Assembly (NCBI GenBank): GCA_029261925.1
Contig: JAJDAJ010000027.1
Location: forward strand, 1-48,245
Source: Deltaproteobacteria bacterium
Lineage (GTDB): Bacteria > Myxococcota_A > UBA9160 > SZUA-336
Length of the DNA: 48,245 nucleotides
Direction of reading: 5' to 3'
Shown here: one piece after another, positions 8,368 through 16,812 of the stretch
Numbering within the stretch: the stretch's first letter is position 1
Layout: every line of letters starts with the position of its first letter
Translations under genes and position numbers: made by a program
The notes under the pieces: model-generated
What the model was told of the DNA's origin: nothing
Databases searched by the model: none
Seen by the model: the letters and a program-made list of their open reading frames with translations, nothing else

Positions 8368-10136
8368 TGCCGCAGACCCGCCCGATCCTCGTCCCGCGCC
8401 CGCGCCACCTGGAGTGGCTCGCGGATGGCGCGCCACTGTCCGCGGAGCCCACGGTCGCCCACGATGCCGGGCTGCCCGCCGAGGGCTTCCGGCTCGAGAT
8501 CGCCGCCGGCAGCGTGCACCTGGCCCACGCCGACGCCGCGGGCCTGCGGCACGCGCGGGGCCTGCTCGCGCAGCTCGTCGCGCAGTCGGACGGAGGACTG
8601 CCGGGACTGCGCGTGCGCGACTGGCCCGACTTCCCGGTGCGCGGCTACATGCTCGACGTGAGCCGCGACCGCGTGCCCACGCGCCAGACGCTCGAGCGCA
8701 TCGTCGACCTGCTCGCGCTGCTGCGCATCAACCACCTCCAGCTCTACACCGAGCACAGCTTCGCCTACGCGGGGCACGAGACGGTCTGGCGCGACGCGTC
8801 ACCGATCACGCCCGAAGACGTGCGCTGGCTCGACGCGCTCTGTGCTGCGCGCGGCATCGAGCTGGTCGCCAACCAGAACTGCTTCGGCCACATGGCCCGC
8901 TGGCTGCGCCACCCTGCGTATCGCGACCGGGCCGAGACGCCCGACGGCTGGCGGACCAGCGCCGGCAAGCTCATGGCGCCGACCACCCTGGCTCCGACGG
9001 CCGGGAACGCCGAGCTGGTGGTGGAACTGTGCCGCGAGCTGCTGGCCTGCCACAGCAGCCGGCGCATCAACATCGGCTGCGACGAGACCTTCGAGCTGGG
9101 GCGGGGCCGCAGCCGCGCCGACGTCGCGGCGCGCGGGGCGGGGCGGGTGTTCCTGGAGCATCTGCGGCGCATCGCCGGGCCGCTGCTCGCCGACGGCTGC
9201 GAGGTGCTGTTCTGGGGCGACGTGGCGCGCAAGCATCCGGAGCTGGTGCCCGGGCTGCCCGAGCTCACCGCCCTGGTCTGGCACTACGAGGCGCCGGGCG
9301 ATCCCGAGGCGCTCGATCCCGCGATCCTGGAGCTGCTCGAGGAGTTCGGGTACACGCGCGAGGCGCTGCGCGGCTTCGAGGGGCAGGCGCCGGTGTACGC
9401 CGAGGCCGGCCGCCCCTGGTGGGTCTGCCCGGGAACCTCGACCTGGAACACGCTGATCGGCCGCCTGCCGAACGCGCGCGGGAACCTGCTCGACGCGGCG
9501 CGCACCGGCGCCGCGCACGGCGCCGGCGGCTACCTGATCACCGACTGGGGCGACAGCGGCCACATGCAGCCGCCGAGCGTGAGCTTTCCGCCGCTGGTGT
9601 ACGGCGCTGCCGTCAGCTGGTGCCTCGAGTCGAATCGCGACCTCGATCTGCCCGCCGTGCTCGACACGCTCGTTCTCGACGACGCCGCGGGGGAGCTCGG
9701 CGGGGCGCTCGAGGACCTGGGCTCCGCCTACCTGGGGACGGGTCAGCTCGTACCCAACGGCAGCCCGCTGTTCACCGAGCTGCTCGTCGACCCGCCGCTG
9801 GCGCCGCGCGGCGAGGCCGACCCGCGCGCCATCGCGGCCACGCTCGAGCGGCTGGCGCACGCGGCGCAGCGCGTCGAGCGGTCGCGGCCGGCCTGCGCCG
9901 ACGCCGGCACCGTGCGCCGCGAGCTGCTGCAGGCGATCCGCCTGGCGCGCCACGGCGCCTGGCGCCTGCTGCGCGCCGCGGGCGGGGACGCACCCGACGA
10001 CGCCACCCTGCGTCGCGATCTGGCGGAGGCGATCGCCGAGCAACGCGCCTGCTGGGCGCTGCGCAGCCGGCCGGGTGGGCTCGACGACAGCGTGTCCCGC
10101 CTCGAGGAGACGCTCGCCACCTACAGGGACGCCTGA
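8367..10136 (+). CDS. glycoside hydrolase family 20 (beta-N-acetylhexosaminidase)
   Basis: A 589-residue protein. Residues 1-85 form the GH20 N-terminal alpha/beta domain (VPRPRHLEW; ADAAGLRHARGLLAQL). The TIM barrel starts at VRGYMLDVSRDRVPT (about 91), and the catalytic Asp-Glu pair of substrate-assisted hydrolysis is D239-E240 in INIGCDETFELG. There is no signal peptide, so it should act in the cytoplasm on imported or recycled beta-GlcNAc oligosaccharides. Together with divergent murQ and a downstream permease this suggests amino-sugar or muropeptide salvage; that grouping is inference. The start overlaps the mutS2 stop by one base and the stop overlaps the MFS start by one base. Confidence 0.88.
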   Translation: MPQTRPILVPRPRHLEWLADGAPLSAEPTVAHDAGLPAEGFRLEIAAGSVHLAHADAAGLRHARGLLAQLVAQSDGGLPGLRVRDWPDFPVRGYMLDVSRDRVPTRQTLERIVDLLALLRINHLQLYTEHSFAYAGHETVWRDASPITPEDVRWLDALCAARGIELVANQNCFGHMARWLRHPAYRDRAETPDGWRTSAGKLMAPTTLAPTAGNAELVVELCRELLACHSSRRINIGCDETFELGRGRSRADVAARGAGRVFLEHLRRIAGPLLADGCEVLFWGDVARKHPELVPGLPELTALVWHYEAPGDPEALDPAILELLEEFGYTREALRGFEGQAPVYAEAGRPWWVCPGTSTWNTLIGRLPNARGNLLDAARTGAAHGAGGYLITDWGDSGHMQPPSVSFPPLVYGAAVSWCLESNRDLDLPAVLDTLVLDDAAGELGGALEDLGSAYLGTGQLVPNGSPLFTELLVDPPLAPRGEADPRAIAATLERLAHAAQRVERSRPACADAGTVRRELLQAIRLARHGAWRLLRAAGGDAPDDATLRRDLAEAIAEQRACWALRSRPGGLDDSVSRLEETLATYRDA

Positions 10137-11350
10137 TGCCGGCGGGCCTGTCCGGCTCGCTCGACGTGCTGCGCGCGCGCGGCTTCGGCGTGCTGCTGGC
10201 GTCCAACCTGCTGCAGTTCCTGTTCTTCCAGGTGCTCTCGCTGGCGATGATCTGGCTGCTCACCGACATGACGTCGTCGCGTGCGGTGATCGGTCAGGTG
10301 GGCATCGCGCAGGGCGCGACCGTCTTCCTGGTCGCGCCGCTCGCCGGCGTGCTGGTCGATCGCTCTGCCAAGCGGCGGCTGCTGATCGGCGGGCGGCTGC
10401 TGGTCACCGGCGTGGTGCTCGCGGTCTGGGCCGTGCTCGCGGCCGGTCAGATCCAGATCTGGCACCTGGTCGCGGCCTCGATCGCCGCCGGCGCCATCCT
10501 GGCGGTGATGGGGCCGGCCGCCCAGACCTACACGCACGACCTGGTGGGCGGCGAGCGACTGCCGCGCGCGATCGCGCTCAACGCCACCGGCTCCGCGGTC
10601 TCGCAGGTGCTCGGCCAGAGCTCGGGCGGCGTGTTCGTGGCGCTGGTCGGGGTCGCGGGCGCCTATGCGGTGTCGGCCGGCGGGCTGCTCACGGCCGCGC
10701 TGCTGCTGCTCGCGATCCCCGTTGCTGGCGCGCCGATGATCCGGGCGCGCGGGTCGGCGCTCGGGGACCTGCGCGAGGGCCTGGCCCACGTGCTCTCGCG
10801 TCCGCCGCTCTGGCTCACGCTCCTGGGCGCCGCCATGGCCGTGTTCAACGGCGCGCTGTACGTGATGCGTCCGGCCTTCGCGCGCTGGGTGATGGACCTG
10901 GGCGCCGAGGGCTTCGGGATCCTGCAGGCGACGGGAGGCGCGGGCACGCTGCTGGCGGCGGTCTCGATCGTGTTCCTGCCCGCGCCGAGGCGCTACGGGC
11001 TGTGGATCACCGGCGCGATGCTCGCCTACGCCGTCTGCCTGGTGCTGTACTCGTACGCGTTCTCGTTCGCCTACCTGCTGGTGATCGAGTTCGCGACCGG
11101 CTTCGTGGCGCAGCTCTGGAACGTGTGGGCGATCTCGGGCTTCCAGCTCGCCGTGCCCGAGGAGATGCGCGGGCGTGTGCTGAGCATCGTGATGATGCTC
11201 GCCCAGCTGGGCTTCGTCGGCTACTACCCGATCGGCCTGCTCGCCGATCGCATCGGCGACCAGCTCGCGCTGCGCATCTTCGGCCTGATCCCCTGCGTGA
11301 TCCTGGCGCTGATGCTGATCTTCGGCTGGCGGGTGCTACGCCGCATGTGA
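10136..11350 (+). CDS. MFS transporter
   Basis: A 404-residue integral membrane protein with about ten to twelve hydrophobic helices. It resembles the drug/siderophore-exporter branch of the major facilitator superfamily (MFS_3/EntS-like). The inter-helix 2-3 loop motif is present as GVLVDRSAKRRLLIGGR, and a second copy lies in the C-terminal half (GLLADRIGDQ). It is the last gene of the mutS2-GH20 set, with a TGATG overlap. Substrate and direction cannot be inferred from sequence; amino sugars or an exported product are equally possible. The last 15 bases overlap the convergent FAD oxidoreductase gene. Confidence 0.87.
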   Translation: MPAGLSGSLDVLRARGFGVLLASNLLQFLFFQVLSLAMIWLLTDMTSSRAVIGQVGIAQGATVFLVAPLAGVLVDRSAKRRLLIGGRLLVTGVVLAVWAVLAAGQIQIWHLVAASIAAGAILAVMGPAAQTYTHDLVGGERLPRAIALNATGSAVSQVLGQSSGGVFVALVGVAGAYAVSAGGLLTAALLLLAIPVAGAPMIRARGSALGDLREGLAHVLSRPPLWLTLLGAAMAVFNGALYVMRPAFARWVMDLGAEGFGILQATGGAGTLLAAVSIVFLPAPRRYGLWITGAMLAYAVCLVLYSYAFSFAYLLVIEFATGFVAQLWNVWAISGFQLAVPEEMRGRVLSIVMMLAQLGFVGYYPIGLLADRIGDQLALRIFGLIPCVILALMLIFGWRVLRRM

Positions 11351-12619
11351 GCCCGCCAGCACGTCGGCCGCGGCGCGCTCGCCCGAGGCGATCAGGGCCT
11401 CGACGTGGGGCCCGCAGAGGTAGTCGCCACACAGGGCGATGCGGCGCCCGGCGCTGCGCCGTGCCTCGTGGCGCAGGCGCGCCGCCGCGCGGAAGCAGCC
11501 CACCCGCTGCCCGGAGGCGCGCGTGCGCACCAGGCGCCGCGCCGCGACGCGTGCACCGAGCCCCGGCCAGAGCCGCCCGGCGTCCGCCAGCAGCAGGTCC
11601 GCCAGCGCGTCGTCCTCGAGCCCGGGGTCGAACTCGACCAGGCTCGCCCGCGCGCGCAGCCACACGGCGCCTCCGCCGTCCGTGGCGCCGGGCGGCGTCG
11701 CGTCGAGTGCAGCGGCGAGTGCCCGGGAGCCGTGCACCCAGGTCCACCACGGCGCGCCCCGGACGGCTGGCGGCAGCGGATCGCCCAGCTCCAGGCGGAG
11801 CACGGCACCTCCGAGCACGGGCCAGCTCTCGAGCAGCTCGCGCTCCACGTGCGTGAGGTCGGAGGTCAGGGCCGGGACGTCGCGCGGGCCGCAGGCGATC
11901 ACCGTCGCGTCGGCGTCGAGCCGCGCCCCCGACGCCAGGCGCACGCCGCGGCCGCCGCCGAGCACCGAGGTGACGCGTGCCTGCCTGCGCACGTCCGTGA
12001 GCGCGTCGGCGAGGCACTCCAGCAGCGCATCGACGCCCGGCACCAGGTCGAGCTCCAGGTCGCCCGTGCTCGATAGCAGCGGCAGCAGGAGCTCGCGGCT
12101 GACCTCCGCGGCGTCGAGGCCCCAGGCCGCCTCGAGCGCGGGCGCGAAGAGCTCGCGGAGCGCCGAGCGTCCCAGGTACACGCGGCAGAAGTCGGCGACG
12201 CTGCGATCGTCGAGCCGTGTCTCCAGGTCGGGGCGTGCCGGATCCACGCGCGTCCCGAGCCAGTCGCGGATCGCCTGCAGGCGCCGCAGGCGCGGACCAC
12301 GCAGCCAGCGAATCGCCCGCCGCGTGTGCAGCAGCATCGTGCGTACACTGTCCGGTGTCGAGACGCGGACCGCATCCAGCTCGCTCCGCTCCAGGGTCGC
12401 TCCCACGCCCAGCTCGTGCGTCAGGGCGACCAGGTGCGGGGTCTGGCGCGGGACCACGGCCGGCACGCCCTGGCCGGGCGCCTCGCCGCCCGTGGCCAGC
12501 GCCCCGCCGACGTGCTCGCGGGCCTCGAGCAGCGTCACGTGCAGCCCGGCCGCCTGCAGGCGCCAGGCGGCGGCGAGCCCGGCCAGCCCCGCGCCGACCA
12601 CGATCACGCGCTCGGGCAT
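11336..12619 (-). CDS. FAD-dependent amine-oxidase/protoporphyrinogen-oxidase-like protein
   Basis: A 427-residue flavoprotein. The N-terminal dinucleotide-binding motif is VVGAGLAGLAAAWRLQAAGL (residues 6-25) followed by the LLEAREHVGG FAD ribose motif. The C-terminus has GRRIALCGDYLCGPHVEALIASGERAA, the family's second FAD-contact motif. This places it with hydroxysqualene dehydroxylase, carotenoid desaturase and protoporphyrinogen oxidase-like proteins; the substrate is unknown. It follows the ACT-domain gene by three bases, so the two probably form an operon. The 3' end overlaps the MFS gene. Confidence 0.83.
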   Translation of the reverse strand: MPERVIVVGAGLAGLAAAWRLQAAGLHVTLLEAREHVGGALATGGEAPGQGVPAVVPRQTPHLVALTHELGVGATLERSELDAVRVSTPDSVRTMLLHTRRAIRWLRGPRLRRLQAIRDWLGTRVDPARPDLETRLDDRSVADFCRVYLGRSALRELFAPALEAAWGLDAAEVSRELLLPLLSSTGDLELDLVPGVDALLECLADALTDVRRQARVTSVLGGGRGVRLASGARLDADATVIACGPRDVPALTSDLTHVERELLESWPVLGGAVLRLELGDPLPPAVRGAPWWTWVHGSRALAAALDATPPGATDGGGAVWLRARASLVEFDPGLEDDALADLLLADAGRLWPGLGARVAARRLVRTRASGQRVGCFRAAARLRHEARRSAGRRIALCGDYLCGPHVEALIASGERAAADVLAGSHAA

Positions 12620-12622
12620 CGG

Positions 12623-13159
12623 CTAGACGGCGGTCAGCGTCACCTCGAGCCCCAGCTCCGCGCCGGCGGCGTCGAGTGCGGACGCGAGCTCGCCGCGGTC
12701 CACCGGGTCGGGCACCTCGGCGGTCACGGTCATGTGGTACAGCGCCGTTCCCGAGGGCGAGCCGACGGTCTCCGACGCCAGGTCGGCGATGTTCACTCGG
12801 CGATCCGCGAGCACCCCGCAGATGCGCGCGACGATCCCCGCGCGATCCTCGCCCTGGGCTTCCACCCGCAGCAGCTTCGTGCCAGGAGCGGGAATCGCGG
12901 GACGCGGCTCTCCCTCGAGCGGGCGCAGGAAGACCGTGAGCCGGTTCTCCCACTCCAGCCGGCGCGCACCCGACGCGAGGCGCTCGCCGAGGTCGTCGCC
13001 GCTGCCCGAGCAGAGCAGGATCGCCGCGAACTCGTTGCCGAGGATCGTCATGCGCGAGTCCTCGAGATTGGCCTCGCAGTCGAAGATCAGCCGCGCCAGG
13101 TCGGCGACGATGCCGGGCCGGTCGCGACCCACGGCCGAGAGAATGAACCACTCGCGCAC
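12623..13159 (-). CDS. GcvR-like ACT domain protein
   Basis: A 178-residue protein with two ACT domains. The first (1-85) opens FILSAVGRDRPGIVADLARL, the standard start of glycine-cleavage repressor GcvR-type proteins. The second (about 93-170) contains LRVEAQGEDRAGIVARICGVL. Such proteins bind amino acids and modulate enzymes or regulators; the specific ligand is unknown. The start is GTG with GGGGAG upstream. A TAGAAT -10-like box lies about 30 bases upstream of it, and the leader can form a small CCCC/GGGG hairpin next to the ribosome binding site. It precedes the FAD oxidoreductase gene by three bases. Confidence 0.82.
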   Translation of the reverse strand: MREWFILSAVGRDRPGIVADLARLIFDCEANLEDSRMTILGNEFAAILLCSGSGDDLGERLASGARRLEWENRLTVFLRPLEGEPRPAIPAPGTKLLRVEAQGEDRAGIVARICGVLADRRVNIADLASETVGSPSGTALYHMTVTAEVPDPVDRGELASALDAAGAELGLEVTLTAV

Positions 13160-13218
13160 GCTCGGACTCTCCCCTGGAAAGGGGCCGATTCTAGCCCCCC
13201 CGCCGGCAACGGCCCCGC

Positions 13219-13237
13219 CGCGTCACCGGGTGACGCG
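13219..13237. repeat. perfect 19-bp inverted repeat, candidate enhancer-binding site
   Basis: CGCGTCACC and GGTGACGCG are exact inverted 9-base arms around one central base. The site lies about 133 bases upstream of a perfect sigma-54 promoter, the typical distance for an upstream activator sequence of a bacterial enhancer-binding protein. That role is inferred. Confidence 0.55.
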
Positions 13238-13369
13238 CGGCGGCACCCGGATGCCGGCGAGCTGCGCGGTCCCGGGGGCGCCGCGGGGCTCCTCGGGGCG
13301 GCAGGGGCGGCGTCATCTGTGCCCGGTCGCAGGCATTCACCGGTTCCGGCGGGAGCGTCACCTCGTGGC

Positions 13370-13385
13370 TGGCACGAGCGTTGCT
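13370..13385 (+). promoter_or_regulatory. sigma-54 (RpoN) promoter
   Basis: TGGCACG, four bases, TTGCT: an exact match to the sigma-54 -24/-12 consensus with GG (13371-13372) and GC (13383-13384) ten bases apart. The expected start of transcription is about 13396, giving a leader of about 140 bases before the phospholipase ATG. The 380-base gap from 13160 to 13538 holds this promoter and two palindromes and no gene that I can see. Confidence 0.85.
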
Positions 13386-13390
13386 TTCTT

Positions 13391-13404
13391 CCCGGACGTC
13401 CGGG
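13391..13404. repeat. 14-bp palindrome at the predicted transcription start
   Basis: CCCGGACGTCCGGG is a perfect palindrome directly over the predicted start of the sigma-54 transcript. It is followed by a repeated GTCCGGGCGA (13399 and 13411). It could be a repressor site or a 5' RNA hairpin. Such GC palindromes also arise by chance in this genome. Confidence 0.4.
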
Positions 13405-13538
13405 CGAGTGTCCGGGCGATTGGGAGTGCCCGGGTCGGATACCCCTCCCCTCGTACCCACGAGGATCCGGCCCGGGCTTTCCACGTTTGGGGCCTCCGGG
13501 TTTGCGCCGGCGGCGCGACTGCCCGAGCCTGTCGGGCG

Positions 13539-14789
13539 ATGATTCCCCTGGAGCCTCCGCACCCCGACGTCCGCCGTGCACTGGTGCTCTCCGGCGGCGG
13601 GGCGCGTGGCGCCTACGAGGCCGGGGTGATCTCGTACCTCTTCGAGGAGCTGCCGCGTGCTCTGGGGCACGTGCCGCGCTTCGAGGTGTTCGCGGGGACC
13701 TCCGTGGGGGCCGTCAACGCCTGTCTGATGGCGGGCCACGCCGACGATCCTCGCGCGGGCGCGGCGCGGCTCCGCGAGATCTGGAGCGAGCTCTCGTTCG
13801 ACCGCGTGTACAGCTTCGGGGCGCGCGATGCCCTGAGCTTCGTGCGCACGCTCTTCGGCTCGGTATCGGGCGAGGCGCTCGACGACGAGGCCTCGGGGTC
13901 GCGCATCCACGGGCTGCTCAACACCACGCCGCTCGAGCGGCTGGTGATCGGCAGCGTTCCCTGGCGGCGCCTGCGGCGCAACATCCGCGAGGGCACGGTC
14001 GCGGCACTCTGCGTGTCGACCACGGAGATCGCCTCGGGGCAGACGGTGATCTGGGTGGACAATCGCGAGCGCTCGGTCCCCACGTGGACCAACGACGCGA
14101 TCATGGTGGGACGCCCGGGAAGGATCGGGCCGCAGCACGCGCTGGCCTCGGCGGCCATCCCGCTGCTCTTCCCAGCGGTGCGCATCGGCGCCACGTACTA
14201 CTGCGACGGGGGTCTGCGCCAGCACTCACCGCTGTCGCCCGCGCTGCGTCTCGGGGCCAATCGCGTGATGGCCATCGGCCTGCGTCACGAGCGCGTGGCC
14301 ACGCTCGACGATCCGCTCGCGGGGGAGCGCGTCGAGCAGTTCCGGTCGATCGGCTTCCTGGTCGGCAAGATCCTCAACACGATCTTCAGCGACCGCCTCG
14401 AGGTCGACCTGGGCCACATGCGGGTGATCAACCAGATCCTGCGGGCCGGCGTCGAGATCGGAGGCGCGCCGTTCCTGGACCGGCTGAACGAGGGTGTCAC
14501 GCGGCTGCGCGGGATGGGCTTCCAGCTGGTCGAGGACTGCCTGGTTCGCCCGGGCAAGGACATCGGCGCGATCGCGGGTACGCACGTCGAGCGCCTCGAG
14601 CGGGCCTCGGGGGGCACGCTGCTGGGCCGTTTCACGCTGCGGATGATGCGGCGCGGCGCGCCTCGGCACGAGGCCGACCTGATGAGCTACGTGCTCTTCG
14701 ACGGCGAGTATGCCGCCGAGCTGATCGAGCTGGGTCGCGCCGACGCGCGCGCGCAGCAGGACGACCTGCTGCGCTTCTTCAGCTCCTGA
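13539..14789 (+). CDS. patatin-like phospholipase
   Basis: A 416-residue patatin-fold lipid acyl hydrolase using a Ser-Asp dyad. The oxyanion-hole motif GGGARG is at residues 19-24, the nucleophile elbow GTSVG at 53-57 (Ser 55) and the catalytic Asp at about 223 in YCDGG. No signal peptide is seen, so it is cytosolic or secreted by a dedicated system. I chose ATG 13539 because the fold begins a few residues later; the reading frame stays open far upstream but that stretch lacks family similarity. Transcription is predicted from the sigma-54 promoter at 13370-13385, an unusual regulator for this family. The 3' end overlaps ddl by 11 bases on the opposite strand. Confidence 0.9.
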   Translation: MIPLEPPHPDVRRALVLSGGGARGAYEAGVISYLFEELPRALGHVPRFEVFAGTSVGAVNACLMAGHADDPRAGAARLREIWSELSFDRVYSFGARDALSFVRTLFGSVSGEALDDEASGSRIHGLLNTTPLERLVIGSVPWRRLRRNIREGTVAALCVSTTEIASGQTVIWVDNRERSVPTWTNDAIMVGRPGRIGPQHALASAAIPLLFPAVRIGATYYCDGGLRQHSPLSPALRLGANRVMAIGLRHERVATLDDPLAGERVEQFRSIGFLVGKILNTIFSDRLEVDLGHMRVINQILRAGVEIGGAPFLDRLNEGVTRLRGMGFQLVEDCLVRPGKDIGAIAGTHVERLERASGGTLLGRFTLRMMRRGAPRHEADLMSYVLFDGEYAAELIELGRADARAQQDDLLRFFSS

Positions 14790-15879
14790 AGCGCACCACC
14801 AGCTCGCGCGCGGCGCGCCCGCGCTCGAGCGCGAGCTCGATCAGGCGATCGGCGAGCTCGGGCAGCTCGATGCCCGCGTGCGCCCAGAGACGCGGGTACA
14901 TGCTGCCGTCGGTGAATCCGGGCAGCGTGTTCAGCTCGTTGACGTACCAGCGCGGGCCCTCGCGCTCCACGAAGAAGTCCACGCGCGCCAGGCCCCAGCA
15001 GCGTGTCGCGACGAAGGCGCGCAGGGCCGCGGCGCGCAGCTCGCCCGAGCGGTCGGGCGGCAGATCGGCCGGGACCCAGAGCTGCGTGGCGTCGCTGGCG
15101 TACTTGGCCTCGTAGTCGTAGAAGTCCGCGGCGTACGTGATCTCGCCCAGCGGGGAGGCCTGCGGCTCGTCGCCGCCGAGGACGGCGCACTCGATCTCTC
15201 GCGCGTCGACGGACGGCTCGACGATCACGTGATGGTCGTAGCGTGCCGCCTCGCGCACGGCCTCGCGCAGCGCGATCTCGTCGTCGGCGCGCTGCACCCC
15301 CACCGACGATCCGGTGTTCGCCGGCTTCACGAACAGCGGCAGCCCCAGCTCGGCGATCGCCTGCGCCGCGAACGGGCCGGGCTCGGCCAGGGCGCGCGCG
15401 CGCGGAATCTCCAGGTCGGGCAGCACGGGCAGACCCGCATCACGCAGCACACGCTTCGAGAGCCGCTTGTCCATGCAGAGCGCGCTGGCGGCGACACCCG
15501 CGCCCACGTAGGCTACCCCGGCCAGCTCGAGCAGGCCCTGGAGCGAGCCGTCCTCGCCGCCGCGCCCGTGGATGATCGGGAAGACGGCGTCGAGCGGTGC
15601 AGCGAGCAGCGACGCGCCGTCGGCCCCGAGCAGCTCGAGGCCGCCGCCGTCAGCCACCGGCCGTGCGCGCGGCGCGTCGGCGCAGTCGAAGATCGCCTCG
15701 GGCAGGAGCTCGAGCTCTGGCTCTGCCACGCGCCAGGCGCCGTCGTGGTCCACGCCGAGCAGCACCGGAACGTAGCGGCCCGGATCCAGCGCCTGGAGCA
15801 CGGTGGTGGCCGAGGTGACGGACACCTCGTGCTCGGTCGAGCGACCGCCGAAGAGAATCCCGACGCGCAGCTTGCTCAC
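14779..15879 (-). CDS. ddl: D-alanine--D-alanine ligase
   Basis: Ddl joins two D-alanines with ATP for the peptidoglycan stem peptide. It is 366 residues from GTG 15879, typical of the DdlA-type long form. Marks: LFGGRSTEHEVSVTSA at the N-terminus, HGRGGEDGSLQGLLEL, the ATP-grasp loop KPANTGSSVGVQ, VEREGPRWYVNELNTLPGFT with the Mg ligands, and a C-terminal LWAHAGIELPELADRLIELA. Another in-frame GTG lies at 15885. I prefer 15879 because the -10-like TATCCT then sits exactly six bases upstream, the same spacing as at larE and thiI. It is divergent from larE. Confidence 0.93.
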   Translation of the reverse strand: MSKLRVGILFGGRSTEHEVSVTSATTVLQALDPGRYVPVLLGVDHDGAWRVAEPELELLPEAIFDCADAPRARPVADGGGLELLGADGASLLAAPLDAVFPIIHGRGGEDGSLQGLLELAGVAYVGAGVAASALCMDKRLSKRVLRDAGLPVLPDLEIPRARALAEPGPFAAQAIAELGLPLFVKPANTGSSVGVQRADDEIALREAVREAARYDHHVIVEPSVDAREIECAVLGGDEPQASPLGEITYAADFYDYEAKYASDATQLWVPADLPPDRSGELRAAALRAFVATRCWGLARVDFFVEREGPRWYVNELNTLPGFTDGSMYPRLWAHAGIELPELADRLIELALERGRAARELVVRFRS

Positions 15880-15885
15880 GCGCAC

Positions 15886-15891
15886 AGGATA
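15886..15891 (-). promoter_or_regulatory. -10-like TATCCT upstream of ddl
   Basis: TATCCT reads on the minus strand with six bases (GTGCGC) before the GTG at 15879. No Shine-Dalgarno sequence is present. Consistent with a leaderless ddl transcript. Confidence 0.4.
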
Positions 15892-15912
15892 GCCCGCCCG
15901 CGTGCGGTTTCA

Positions 15913-15942
15913 TTGACACGCCGCGCGCGGCGTCCGTACCCT
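15913..15942 (+). promoter_or_regulatory. sigma-70-type promoter of larE, leaderless
   Basis: A consensus -35 TTGACA (15913-15918), an 18-base spacer and -10 TACCCT (15937-15942) end six bases before the ATG at 15949. Transcription should start at or next to the A of the ATG. There is no room for a Shine-Dalgarno sequence. Confidence 0.6.
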
Positions 15943-15948
15943 GCGGCC

Positions 15949-16782
15949 ATGGGAGACCTCGAGGCGAAGCAGGACGAGCTGCTGCGACAGCTGCGTCACG
16001 CCGGCCCGGTCATCGTCGCCTACTCCGGGGGGGTGGACTCCGCGTACCTGGCGTGGGCCGCACACCGTGCGCTCGGCCCACGCGCCCTGGCCGTGACCGC
16101 GGAGTCCCCGTCGTACCCCGCCAGCCACCGCGAGATGGCGCTGCGCGTGGCGGCCCACGCGGGCTTCGCGCATCGCTTCGTGAGCACGCACGAGGATCAG
16201 AGGCCGGACTACCGCCGCAACGCCCCCGATCGCTGCTACCACTGCAAGACGGAGCTCTTCGAGGTGCTCGACCGCCTGCGCGCGGAGCTGGGCTTCGACG
16301 CGGTCGCCTACGGCATCAACCAGGACGACCAGGGCGACTTCCGTCCCGGTCATCGCGCGGCGGGAGAGCATCGCGTGCTCTCGCCACTGCTCGATTGCGG
16401 GATGACCAAGGCCGACGTACGCGCGCTCGCGGGCGCTGCGGATCTGCCCTGCGCCGACCTGCCGGCCTCGGCCTGCCTGTCGTCGCGGATCCCGTACGGC
16501 ATGGAGGTCACGCCCGCCAAGCTCGCGCAGATCGACCGCGCCGAGGACGCGCTGCGTGCCCTGGGCTTCCGGCAGCTCCGCGTTCGCCACCACGGCGAGC
16601 TCGCGCGCGTCGAGATCGCGCCCGACGAGATGGCGCATGCGCTCGATCCCGCTCGCGCAGCCGCGATCTCGCGGGCGCTGCACGAGCAGGGCTTCCGCTG
16701 GGTCGCCCTCGACCTCGACGGCTACCGCACCGGCGCGCTCAACGAGGTGCTGCAGATCCAGCCGCCTTCCCGACCCGCGTGA
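15949..16782 (+). CDS. larE: ATP-dependent sulfur transferase LarE-like (PP-loop)
   Basis: A 277-residue PP-loop enzyme of the LarE/ExsB-like family, which activates the pyridinium cofactor carboxylate with ATP and inserts sulfur during nickel-pincer nucleotide synthesis. The pyrophosphatase loop is YSGGVDSAYLAW (about 22-33). Cysteines in RCYHCKTELF and in LPASACLSSRIPYG match conserved family positions; the second is the region of the sacrificial Cys or cluster ligand in characterised members. No larB, larC or lactate racemase gene lies in the window, so the cofactor's user is unknown and a related sulfur transfer role remains possible. Confidence 0.85.
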   Translation: MGDLEAKQDELLRQLRHAGPVIVAYSGGVDSAYLAWAAHRALGPRALAVTAESPSYPASHREMALRVAAHAGFAHRFVSTHEDQRPDYRRNAPDRCYHCKTELFEVLDRLRAELGFDAVAYGINQDDQGDFRPGHRAAGEHRVLSPLLDCGMTKADVRALAGAADLPCADLPASACLSSRIPYGMEVTPAKLAQIDRAEDALRALGFRQLRVRHHGELARVEIAPDEMAHALDPARAAAISRALHEQGFRWVALDLDGYRTGALNEVLQIQPPSRPA

Positions 16783-16812
16783 GCGGCGCGGCCGGGCGCT
16801 GCGGGGCGCGAA

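Noticed and set aside
11007..13151. Very long minus-strand open frame of over 700 codons across the FAD and ACT genes
   Set aside because: Arg/Ala/Gly-rich shadow of the two recognisable genes in another frame.
12732..13538. Upstream extension of the phospholipase reading frame
   Set aside because: It is antisense to the ACT gene and crosses the sigma-54 promoter; the patatin fold begins right after ATG 13539.
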